DNA of 64,000 bases from Udeniomyces pyricola (Eukaryota > Basidiomycota > Tremellomycetes > Cystofilobasidiales > Mrakiaceae), in contig BCIK01000018.1 in NCBI GenBank assembly GCA_039545295.1, positions 186,001 through 250,000 on the forward strand, written 5' to 3'. Under the pieces are notes generated by a model. The model was not told the DNA's origin. It was given only the letters and a program-made list of their open reading frames with translations, and did no database searches. Within the stretch, counting starts at the first letter, position 1; each line of letters starts with the position of its first letter. Below, piece by piece: positions 45,182 through 55,817 of this stretch. The translations under genes and the position numbers were made by a program.

Positions 45182-48100
45182 ATGTCAAACCCCTACAGCT
45201 CGCTTCCCTCTCGCATGGGGGAGAAGTGTCTCACTCCCGATCACATCGAGGACGCCATCCAGCCTCCTCCCTACGACTCTTCCTCCAGCCAACCGAAGAA
45301 CCATCTCCGCAAACGCGCCTCCTTGGCTCTCGCCGCCATCGCCCTCGTCGCCCTTCCGACGCTCGGCTACGTTGCACGGGGCCAGGCATCTCAATCCCAC
45401 CCGCCTGGGCGGCCCATCGATGACATGCCTCAAGGTTATCTCGGAGCTTTTGTCGACGACGGATTCGCGCTTGAAGCACCATACCTGTTGTCTGTCCCAC
45501 TGCTGGATCCCCATCCGGCCATCGCCTACGCTGAGTCATACCTCGAAGACCACCCGATTAGTCTCAAATCTCACAAGAATAAGCACCATAGCAAGCATCA
45601 TGACCATCACGATCACCATGGAAAGCATGGAAAGAAACCCAAGCATCGTCGGCCCATTCCCCCGAAAGTGGCGGAAGGCATCTTCCTAACCGTACCGGAC
45701 GAAGCGAGTTGCATGGAGTTCGTTTCATCCAAGCGTTGCATCCGGATCGTCATGAAACTCGTTCATACAGATCATGCAAACTCATCCGTATTTCTTCTTC
45801 GTCTATCCTCCTCTCATACTTCCAGGGCTTCTCGACGTTACACTGCGCTGCCACACATGGCTGGCAGTGGTGAAGATCACTTGACCGCGCTGCGAGTCAA
45901 GAGCGAGCTTGAGAGCTTGTTCGTCCTATCCATCTGTTTGGGCCATCATCTGATCATCAACTCCTGAAATTGACGTTGGTCATGGAATCATTGCATTGAC
46001 GTCTGCTCAGCTTCGGCATGCCTATCACTGGCCCCTACGAGTCCGTTTTCGACGCGGGTTCGGCTGAGTCGCAAAGGATGATCCGAACGCCCTCCGAGGG
46101 CCCTCGGATCTGGGTGGACACCTACTACCCTGTCATGAACGCGCCCGTCGGTCGTGAAGTCTCGATCCTTTTGCCCAACTCGTCGACAGTCCAATGGACC
46201 GCCGTTCTACGTGAGGACATCTTGGAGGAAGATCCTTCGTCCAAGTTTAGGGATGCGGTCCCCGTCTTTCACGGTCTCGTAGGTATTGTTTTTATTCGCT
46301 CTCACTTTTGACGCTTGGGTTTGACCTGCTAACAATCTGCGCTTGGTACTACTGTATGATTAGAGTGCCAGCGGTAACGTCACAGGAGAGGTCGTCAATG
46401 TCGGTTACTGCCGCAAGGCCGATTTCCAGAAGCTCGAGGACGCCGGAATCGAGGTCAAGGGTAGGCAAACAAGCTGATGAATCGACATTTGGAGTGTTGC
46501 TAGTGCTCAGAGGGCTGATTGTGTTTTTATGCGACTTCCACCTGGTTATAGGCCGCATCACCCTGTGTCGTTACGGGGGTGTATTCCGAGGGCTCAAAGT
46601 CAAGGCGTCCGAAGAGGCCGGTGCGATCGGCACGATTATTTACTCGGACCCCAAAGACGATGGCGAAGTGACCGAGGCGAATGGTTACGCCCCTTACCCT
46701 GAGGGCCCCGCTCGCAATCCATCTTCTGTTCAGCGTGGATCTGTCCAGTATCTTTCGTCGTACCCAGGTGATCCGACTACCCCGGGATTGCCCGCCTACA
46801 AGAACGCGACTCGCTCGACTGTAAGTACCCAACACGACAAGCCAGTAGCGTCATATTCAGCTTGTTCAACTGCTCGCAATTTCTCCCTTGTGATCGCCAG
46901 GATGGCGGCAATATCCCCAAGATTCCTTCTCTTCCGATGTCATACGCCGACGCCACTGAGCTCATCAAACTCCTCGAAAGCCATGGCAAGGAGCTCTCAT
47001 CCTTTGGAGCTGAATGGGAAGGAGGTATTCGAGAGGTCAAGTACTTTACCGGCCCGTCCAAGCAGCTCGTTAGACTGGTGAATGAGGTTGACACCAAGGT
47101 CACCCCTAGTAAGTATCAGTCATTATTGTGTTTATGCATCGGGCTTGGTTAATTCGAAGAATGCTTGCGCTGAAACCGCTGGTCCCATGATTCTGCATAG
47201 TTTGGAACACGATGGCGCTCATTCCAGGCATGATCGAGGATGAAGTCATCATGATTGGGTAATAACATTTCTCTCAACCATCTCTCGAAACCAGTCTTGG
47301 ACTAACAAAGCTGCTATCGCATCTTCTCAAATAGAAACCATCGAGATGCTTGGGTCATGGGTGCTTCTGACCCCTCATCTGGCACTGCCGTCACGCATGA
47401 AATTTACAAGGGAATCGGCGAACTCCTCAAGACCGGTTGGAAACCGCTTCGAACTCTCTTGATTGCTTCGTGGGATGCTGAAGAGTTTGGATTGATTGGC
47501 TCGGTACGATGTCTTTCGGGTTCGATGTCGGTGTCGCTTTGCGAAGCAAATTCTGATTTTGGATTTTGTGGGTTATGTTTTGCCTCTTTTTCCGGCTGCA
47601 GACGGAGTGGGCCGAAGACTTTGCCGATTGGATTCCCAAGAACATCGTCTCGTACCTCAACCTAGACTCCACCGGAGCTGGTACTAAATTCGGTGTCGGT
47701 GAGTGTCTGCTTACTTCCCGCACGACTTGCTCACATCTTGAATCGATGTGGTAACTCGTAGAAGCTAAATCCAGGGCATTCTGTTTCATGATATGCGTCA
47801 CGCTCGACAGCCGCGTCGCCTTCGCTTGCTCTACTCATGAAGCACACCTCCGAGGAGATCCGACACCCAACGGATCCTACTCGATCCGCTTTCTCCGCTC
47901 GATTTGATGGTGGTGCAGAGCAAGCCTCTATCTCGGTCGCGGGCGAGGACTTTGAAGCTCTCTTTTCCTCATCCACTGGCATCCCATCCCTTGGCTCTGG
48001 GTAAATCCTTGCATCTCTTGAACAAGTCCATACCCCGATTGAGAATGGTTTCTGACGCCAAGGTTGATTTGGTCGCGCAGATCTGACTACACGCCCCTGC

Positions 48101-49088
48101 TTCAGCACCTCGGACGAGCATCGGTAGACGGTCCTTCGTTCTCCCCCGGTCCCGAGGACAACGTTTACATGTACCACAGCATTTATGACGGACAACAATG
48201 GGTTAGTAATGACTTGATTGGTTTGATCGTAAACATGGATTATGAGACTCATCTGACCCTGATACCGTTGATCGTGCTTGCCCAATTTGCAGATGGAGAA
48301 GTTCGGCGATCCTGGCTTCAAGCGTCACATCGTAGCCGCCAAGATCTTGGGACTTGTATTGTTGAGGTGAATGCCGTGTCTCTTAATTATCAGCTGGTGA
48401 GACTGGGTATGAGACACAAGTTCACGGTCTCGGCATGCTGACCAAACATGTTTTCTATTTCTAGGCTCTCTGATTCCCTTGTCATCCCGCTCAATGTCAC
48501 CCAATACGCGAGCGAGCTCTCCGATTACAGAGACAGTCAGTGATCTCCTTTCGTCTCAAATTCAATCGCCCGTCTCGAGGCTAAGCTGATTTAGTTACCC
48601 TTGTTCTTATCGTTCGCTCTCATGCAGAGGTTGTTCACATCCATGAGGCTCTTCAGTTTGAGGACAAGCTCGATCTCTCTCATCTCTCGACCTCCATCTC
48701 AGCCGTCCAAAACGCCACCTTCGCCCTCGACCAGCATACCTCTAAGGTTCTCGCTCAACTCGCCAAGCTCGCTCAGGACGTAAAGGGTCAGCACCGACCT
48801 TGCCCCAAGCGAATGCGAGCGATTCGCAAGCTGCTCGAAGAGGTTCGCAAGATCAACGGCAAGCTCGCTGGGTTCGAGGGTGGATTCATTGATGAAGCTG
48901 GTTTGCCCGGTAGGGAGTGGTACCGACACCTAGGAGTCGCTCCAGGCATGTGGCTGGGCTACGGTACGACGACTTTCCCTGCCGTCACCGAGGCCCTTAC
49001 TTTGGAGGGCGATGTTGCTCATGCCAACGCAGAAGCCGAGAGGGTTGCCATCCTCCTTGACGCCATGGCCGATAGGTTGATGGCTTGA
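45182..49088 (+). CDS. M28 zinc peptidase, glutamate carboxypeptidase II / Vps70-like
   Basis: Type II membrane glycoprotein-like zinc peptidase of the GCPII/transferrin-receptor group; yeast relatives (Vps70, Tre1/2) act in vacuolar sorting. Exons: 45182-45717, 45826-45918, 46011-46278, 46364-46460, 46552-46820, 46901-47108, 47201-47258, 47335-47503, 47602-47698, 47811-48000, 48081-48201, 48293-48366, 48465-48535, 48628-49088; phases close on 903 residues. A single membrane anchor lies at about residues 45-65. A very His/Lys-rich segment follows at about 130-155, then the apical PA-type domain ([14 protein letters not shown] [17 protein letters not shown]). The peptidase zinc ligands and base are intact: His512 and Asp522 ([16 protein letters not shown]), Glu559/Glu560 ([12 protein letters not shown]), Asp588 and His694. 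It should therefore be catalytically active. A dimerisation domain ends the protein. Confidence 0.95.
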
Positions 49089-49463
49089 GTGACTATCATG
49101 GTCCCTGGCAGATTCTTCACGTCCCGTGTCCACTTTCCGTTTCCCATCTTTGTATCTTTGTATCTTTTCTTGTTGAAAAAAAAAAAGAAAAAAAAGAGTG
49201 GTGCACAAAACAAGAACTCCACGATAGCAACTATTTCGTCCTTGACTCGCGTGTATCTCATGTTTACTATTGTCTTGGGGGTTGGATTTGTCTTGTCATC
49301 AGAGGTATCCGGATCTAGGAAGGTTCTAGTATCTCTACGACTTAATGGTACATTGGACACCCTACGGTTGTCGTATCCTACACACACGTGGTAGCATCTG
49401 GAAGATACAAATAGACAAAGCAAAAGAACGTAGCAGAAGAATTCAGTAAGAGAAGAAAAATTC
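49089..49463. other. Convergent 3' region, nothing recognised
   Basis: 375 bp between the stops of the M28 protease and DCTN6 genes, including an A-rich tract near 49177-49197. No gene is seen. Confidence 0.55.
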
Positions 49464-50412
49464 CTAGCCTTGAGCTTTTTCCCTTCGTGGTATCGACGGT
49501 GAGAGGTAGAAGTGAAACTCAACGATCAAAGGACGACTGACCTCTCGAAGGTACTCGGCCTGTTTGATCCGTAATTCCCTCTCTGCCTCTTGACCTCTTC
49601 CATCCCACACCCTTCGATTGACGATCCTTCCCTCGTCCCCGTATCCCGTCAGATACAACACTGTATATGGCTCGAGGACTTCCTCATCGAGCCTTCGCTG
49701 ACCTTCTATCCTCTCGGCGTCCTCTTCGTCTTTCATCGCCTGATCTTCAGGAAAGATATCCGAGGCGTGCACGCGAGGAACGAGAACGCATCCGGCACCG
49801 ATCGTACAGCAGTTAGTGATGCGGGTAGTGGAACTTGTGGAGGATTTGGGTGAGAACGTGTTGAAGTCGCCGACCGAAGGGGATTCCACTCGGGTTGAGA
49901 CGGAGAAGAGATTGAGGTCGCCGATTCGCATGGTTTCCTTCCGACTGGGATCAACAGGGGAGCGAGAAGGGGTGTGAGACAGGTCTGATGTGAAGAGCCC
50001 TAATCAGCTGAGGTAGTGATTGATGAGTACGCACCGGTTGACGATGATGGCGCCTTCTTCGATGATGTTGTTGGACCCGATGATGATGTCGCCCGCTACC
50101 GCAAAGATGGTCGCTTTAGGATGAATGACCGTGCCTGAAAAACAAAACAAACAAACAAAAATGAACAAGAGGTCGAGGAACATGTCTTGAGCAAAACGTA
50201 ATCATGACGGATACTACGGAAGAGAAAGTGGAGGGTTTCTCACCGCTTCCAATGGTGATGCGGCCTTTGAGCTCGACGTCTTGACAAACGACGGCTCGGG
50301 ACGAGATCTGAATGTTGTCTTTGCTTTGAGAGAGAGGCAAGCCGGTCAATGTTGATGAGCAGAATGGTCGATGGGCTTGGGGTCAGTGGTGAGGGACGTA
50401 CATCGGAGGCAT
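49464..50412 (-). CDS. DCTN6: Dynactin subunit 6 (p27)
   Basis: Left-handed beta-helix protein at the pointed end of the dynactin complex, which links dynein to membranes. Exons in transcript order: 50412-50402, 50323-50244, 50134-50035, 49944-49464; phases close on 223 residues. Hexapeptide-repeat character is clear in ISSRAVVCQDVELKGRITIG, TVIHPKATIFAVAGDIIIG and NNIIEEGAIIVN. The last match the family's VIHPKA and GEGNLIEEQALI-type strands. Later TIGAGCVLVPRVHASDIFPE continues the helix, and VLYLTGYGDEGRIVNRR matches the VIYGADCLRR segment. The first exon is only 11 nt (three codons and two bases). The end is taken from the uninterrupted frame; a further intron starting at 49541 is possible but not needed. 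Confidence 0.9.
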
Positions 50413-50706
50413 GGTCAGTAGCTGTTCTAGGCAAGCAAAAGGGTTGGGATCAGCTATGGGTCGATCGGACGTTGATGGTGGTTGTATATTGTAGGTGCGG
50501 TGTTCCCCGGGGGTGGAAGGGTCTGTGATCTGTGATTGAAAGGGCCGACGTTGAACACGATCGAATTGGGTGGTCGGTTTCGACCGTCGCTTCGGTTCGG
50601 CTCATCATCCAATATCCACATTCCACATTCATCCAACTATCGTCCACTTCCGTCTCACTCCCTCATCTCGCTCTTGTCTCCGTGCCTGGTCCCCAACATC
50701 CAATCC
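50413..50706. promoter_or_regulatory. Short divergent promoter, DCTN6 / SWD1
   Basis: 294 bp separate two divergent start codons, so both genes must use overlapping or shared promoter elements. No named site is recognised. Confidence 0.6.
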
Positions 50707-53094
50707 ATGAACGTCGAGCTCCTCTCTCCATTCCTCCAAGACTACCCGGACCAAATCCGCTCGACTTTCGACGACGCCGCTCAAGTCGCCCGTTTCAACC
50801 CCAGCGGCTTCTACGCTGGCTCGTGCCTCGCGGTCGGTCGGGCAGACGGTTACGTATCCGTCTGGAATGTCGAGACAAAGGACGTCATCTGGGTCGGTCA
50901 AGGCCATGTCAAGAGTGTTGAAACGATCTGGTCAGTCTAGCGGTTTCCTCCGAGCGTGTTTCTAATGAACGATAGGNTGGGGGGGGGGGGGGGGNGGCAG
51001 AGAGGAAGGGGGCAGCCTATAGAGCCGGTATACCATCGCAGGCAGGTCAAACCACAGCACAAGCATACATGACAAGTTGACTGATGTTACTTTCATGTAT
51101 TACATGCGGCGTTGCTTACCTTGTAATCCGAATTCCCTCACAGCTGGTCGCGCAATTCTCGCTTCCTGCTTTCCTCCTCAAAGGACTGCACCTGCGTTCT
51201 TTGGGACCTCGAGACCGGTAATCGACGAGAAACTATCCGTATGGATGCACCGGTCGTGGATGCTGTCTTGCATCCTCAAAGCTCGTAGGTCCTATACTAT
51301 GAACCTCGCTTCGACGGGCTCCAACTGACCTCAAACTGAAAACGCGTCGAAACTTCGAAGAGCGTGACGCGTCTCATTCGCCGCAGTCGTAGTTTTCCTC
51401 TCGACTAATTTTCCACTCGTTTGCTTTACTTGCTTGTTGCTCCTTACAATGTTAGACAAATCATCCTCGTTACGCTCAGCACGAACCGGACGTTCTTAAT
51501 CGATTTGCGTCCTTTGGCCCCAAACCCTCGTCTCGAGCTTTTTGACGTCTTTCCCCCGCGGCCTTCATCCCAAGACGGATCTGACGTGGACATGGACGCG
51601 CCTCTACAAGACGAGAACGGAGCTTATCCACCAGATATCAAGGGCAAAGGAAGAGAAAAGATACCTGTCGAGCCTGTCAAGAAAAAACCCGCGTTCGTCA
51701 AGGGCCTATTTTCTCCTGATGGAAGGCGTATCTTTCTCGGAACGAAAGGAGGTGAACTCCTCGTGCTCGACGGACGAACGAAATCGGTACGTTAGTCTTG
51801 CATGAGGGCCTCACCCGTTTAGCGGGATGTATCAACTGACTCGGTCCCGTTTTCTGACCCACGTATCTGTTCATATAGATTGTTGATCGCGTCAAGATCT
51901 CTAACTCTGCGGTCAGGACCATGGAGTTTGACCGGGCTGGCCGGTACGTTCTGGTCTTGGACTCACGAGATCCGCTTCTTTTCTTCTTCACCCTCTTCTT
52001 TGCCTCTTTGGATACCCTGCTGAAGCGATCACCTTCTCTCTGATGCACCAGTAACCTCGTCATTAATTCGACCGATCGAGCCGTTAGAGTTCTTGCCATC
52101 ACGAACTCTCAAACCGATCCGGATGAGCAGCATATCACGCCTCTACATCGATTCCAAGACTTAATCAACCGAACGCCTTGGAATGGAGTCGGCTTCTCCG
52201 GCGATGGGGAATATGTCATTGCGGGTAAGTTACGCATCAGACAAAAGTATCCCCAATGTGAACCGAGCTCATTTCATTCCCCATGTATATCATCTATGGC
52301 GCTGTCGTCCCCCCCCCCCCCCCCNNCCCCTTCTTCCAAAACACATGCTAGGCGCCGGTCATAAAGCATCTCATGATATCTACATCTGGGATCGTCCAAG
52401 CGGGACGCTAACTAAAATCCTGGAAGGACCTAAAGATCCCCTAGAAGACGTTCACGTGAGTTGCGCTTTCGATCCGAAGTCTCTTCGACATCTAGCATTC
52501 GTGCTGGTTTGGAGACCTACTGACTCACCCGGTCTGTTTGTGTCTTTGCTTCAGTGGCATCCAACTAAGCCTGTGATTGCGTCTGTGTCGTCACTCGGGT
52601 CGATCCATATCTGGGTGACGGCCCCTGCCGACACTTGGAGTGCGTTTGCCCCTGGTTTCGAAGAGCTCGAAGAAAACAACGTTTACGAGGAACGGGAAGA
52701 TGAGTTTGATATCGTGCGTTTCGCTGTGTATCTTCCCGACGTGACTTTGGGCGAAAGGCTCTTTTTTTTCGCCGACATTGGCTGACACACCCTGGTTCGC
52801 ATATTTGGGCTTTCGACCGCATTTCAGGAGGATCAATCGTCTTTGCTCCGTCGGAAACTCGAAGAGGAGGACTACCCCGTCGACATCTTGACTGAACCTG
52901 CTTACCTTTCACCTGCGATGATCCCACCACGGACTCAGGTCGAAGGTGAAGGGGGAACCGTCAGCAAAGAGCCTTTCTGGTGGGAAGATGCAGACGGCCA
53001 AGTCCGTGACGAGGACAGCAAGGTTGATTGGTGCATGCCGTTGAGACTCGACGAGCTGGGCCGAGTCGTGACAGGATGGGAGCATCTGTTTTGA
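50707..53094 (+). CDS. SWD1: COMPASS subunit SWD1 (RBBP5)
   Basis: WD40 core subunit of the Set1/COMPASS histone H3K4 methyltransferase. Exons: 50707-50930, 51144-51284, 51456-51786, 51879-51943, 52052-52224, 52352-52455, 52555-52713, 52828-53094; phases close on 487 residues. It starts MNVELLSPFLQDYPDQIRST, matching the MNLELLESFGQNYPEE start of RBBP5. Further matches are SKDCTCVLWDLETGNRRETI, DLINRTPWNGVGFSGDGEYV, WHPTKPVIASVSSLGSIHIW, NTWSAFAPDF-like DTWSAFAPGFEELEENNVYE and ERDEFDIE-type EREDEFDIED, where the intron splits the activation segment. An extra acidic insert (about nt 51580-51660) lies in blade 3. Introns 1 and 5 contain unresolved bases (N) next to G and C runs. The coding sequence itself is unaffected. 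Confidence 0.95.
50987..51000. repeat. G run with unresolved bases (assembly uncertainty)
   Basis: A run of G flanked by N calls inside SWD1 intron 1. A matching C run with two N lies at about 52310-52330 in intron 5. Both indicate homopolymer lengths that the sequencing did not resolve. Confidence 0.9.
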
Positions 53095-53361
53095 ACTATT
53101 GTATGTAGAATACGGATGCGGTGCAAGTATCTGATCGGATAACATGCTTGAGGATGATGGTGATCAAGTCGATGAGGTTACGGGAGCGAAAAGAAATAAA
53201 AAGCTATGTTATAACTCTCTTTCGCCTTTCCAAGAACTGAGACGCGTCATCACGAGCGGGACTTGGGCCAGAACGCCGTGAGTAATCGTGCCTCCTCTCT
53301 TCCCCTTCGACCGCGATCTCCTCCTACACCCGTACGCTTTCCAGACCAGCTCCTCTTTACC

Positions 53362-54933
53362 ATGTCTACTTCCTCCGAGACCACTCCAAGCATCATGGAC
53401 GGTATCGTCATCAAGATTATCAACGTCGTCGTCTTCCTCGGCGCATTGGGCTCGACCACCTACGGTTTCGTCGGTGCCGGCGCTGAGAAGCAAACTTACA
53501 TCTCGCCTGCCCCGTATGCCTACTACATCTGGTACGTTCCAGTCGTCCATTCGGGTTTGACTTTTTCAGTATCAAACTAGCCTACTAGAGACCAACAAAG
53601 ACATGATGGGGTTAGGCCCGACGCGACCGGACATATGCTGCCTTGGGAGCGCTCGAAGCTCGCCCAAGGTTCCTTACACACCCTACCACATTCATTACCA
53701 CGCACGAATGGCGAAAGGACCTGCAGTACCTCAAAGTCTTGCGTGACAGCTCAAGGGGCGGGATCAGCAAGGAGTCTCGAGCGTTGGGAGTCATGATAGA
53801 AAACGCGGCTTGGCACGAACCATGAACTATTGCTGATCTTCCCGTCCGATGTGTGTTCTGCTTTGTCCGCTTTCCTTGATAGGTCTCTCATCCATCTCCT
53901 CTTGCTCGGGTTCGTTGCGTTCCAATTTACTGCTCGAGGCAAGCAGGTTATCGTGGACAAGATTGAATGGCGATTCGCCCTTCTCGGTTTGTCCAGGCTT
54001 CCATTCTGTCTGTCGCCCCCAGTTCCCTTCCCCGCAAGCTCGCTGACGTAAGACCACTGTCATGGCGTGTCCCGCTATCTCCCTCATAGGTCTCCTCAAC
54101 ACGGCCTACGCCTACTTTGGTGCCCGACAATGGCACATCACTGCCTTTGTCCTCTCTATCCTTCTCTCTGCTGCTGTCACTGCCATCTACTACATCGCAC
54201 GAACCAACCACTCGGGAGGCGGTATTGCCGAGGAGCTCTTCGTTCACCTTCCCTTCTCGCTCTACCACGCCTGGGCGCTCTGCCTCGTTATCTTCTCTGG
54301 GTATGTTGGACTCTGCATGACACTCCCCCCCCCCCCTCTTCTGTTCTTTCACTTCCACTGACACTATGAACGTTGTCTTTGCATGCAGCTTTGAGGCCTT
54401 TGGTCGAGAGGCTCATCACCATGCCGGCATCGGTACCAAGGTCTTTGTCTTCCTTGCTCTCCTTTTCCTTGAGACGACCGCCATCGGCTACGCGTTCAGC
54501 TCGCGAGAGGGAGACATTGCCGGCGCTGCCGTCATCACTTGGGTTCTCTGGTTCGTCTCCTACCCTACCTTAAGAAAAAAAAAATGCCCAACTTTTTTCC
54601 AGGCAGCCTGGGAGTGGGTCTGACGAGCTTTGTTCTGGTTGACTTGATCTTACAGGGCTATCTTCTCCCACCAACACTCCTCGTCATTCATCCACTGGTC
54701 GGCCCTGGTCTTTGCGATCCTCTCGTCCTTCTGGGTCATTAAATCCTTTGTCCTCACTGTTAGTGTTAAGTGACCTGATCAATTCAAAGCATAACGGGAC
54801 GAACTTTTGGCTAACGCTCATCATTATCTTGGACTGCTTTGATACTCGTAACTTTCAGTGGAGGGCGTCCGGTGGTTCGCCCGCTGCCATGCTCCACGAC
54901 GAGGAGAGGCAACCGCTCATCACGGGCAACTAA
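53362..54933 (+). CDS. Small multi-pass membrane protein, possibly fungal DUF1774 type
   Basis: Function unknown. Exons: 53362-53531, 53883-53986, 54090-54300, 54389-54550, 54656-54758, 54859-54933; phases close on 274 residues. About seven hydrophobic helices are visible: [118 protein letters not shown] and [20 protein letters not shown]. The FSLYHAW motif in helix 5 and the overall plan recall the fungal DUF1774 family from memory, but this is tentative. A short hydrophilic C-terminus ends [10 protein letters not shown], which resembles a dileucine-type sorting tail. The first intron (53532-53882) is 351 nt, the longest in the gene. Confidence 0.82.
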
Positions 54934-55817
54934 GCCTTCCTAGACCGTACCATGCTCCTCCCTCGTTGTGTCTTGATTTCTTTTCCCTCATTAAATGAGC
55001 TCTCGCCTGTTTCCTGATCCATCTTTTTTCGGTCCTCCTAGTCCCCTTGGTTTTTCGGCCTCTAAGCGTCTCGCGCTTGATCTTGGTCTTGACGTTGATT
55101 TTTCAACCATGCATCATATGTCGACCCATGCTTCTCCTCTCGATCATCCAACGTGTTCGATTTGTAGTTACTTTGATTCTATGCCTTGTTCAATTTTTTT
55201 TTCTGGCTTTCTTTTCCCTTTTCTTCGCCGGACCTACTTTGGTCTCTTTGGTAGGAGTCTTGTCTTGATGCTCAGAGTATTTGCATGTACCTCGGTTAAT
55301 GCGCGTGATCGATCTATGCATGAGCCGGATCAAATCAAGAACCCTCGGAATTCATAAGCATCTTGTACAAAGCCGAGCGAAACCCCAGATGATTTCAGGT
55401 CGCCGGAATTTGAATGCATGGGATATAGTTCACATACAGTTGCGAGATACATGATCATATGCGGAGAAACCATACTTGCAAATTGTATATACATATGTTG
55501 CAGATTGGGCATCAGCCAGCTAGCAGTCAGGCAGCAATCCAGGCAACCCAACCAATCCCCGAGTTTGGACCGAACATGCAGTTCTCGACTCACGGGGCCC
55601 GTCCTCGCGTCCGCATAATCAACGAGAGCCGATCAATCGTCTCGACTAAACTCACCGACTCCACCACCACCCCCTCACACCACGCTGCACTCTTCTCGCC
55701 TTTGGACGTTCTTGGCACAATTCACACACTTCTCCAGGCTAGTGCAGGTAGTAGACGGGACGCAGACGTCGCGAACTTAGCCGGGCCCACCAACGAGAAG
55801 AGCACAGCGACGCGACC
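54934..55817. other. Upstream region of the copper-fist gene
   Basis: 884 bp with the 3' end of the membrane-protein gene at the left. It is T-rich at 55020-55260, followed by mixed sequence with several ATATGC/GCATAT motifs at 55420-55500. Open frames here show no family resemblance. No gene is seen. Confidence 0.5.

Noticed and set aside
45718..45825. Reading straight through from exon 1 to exon 2 of the M28 protease gene (frame is open)
   Set aside because: The insert adds 36 residues where the family has none. Splicing GA/GTTCGT to CAG/G restores [15 protein letters not shown], the expected block. The 108-nt intron happens to be in frame and stop-free.
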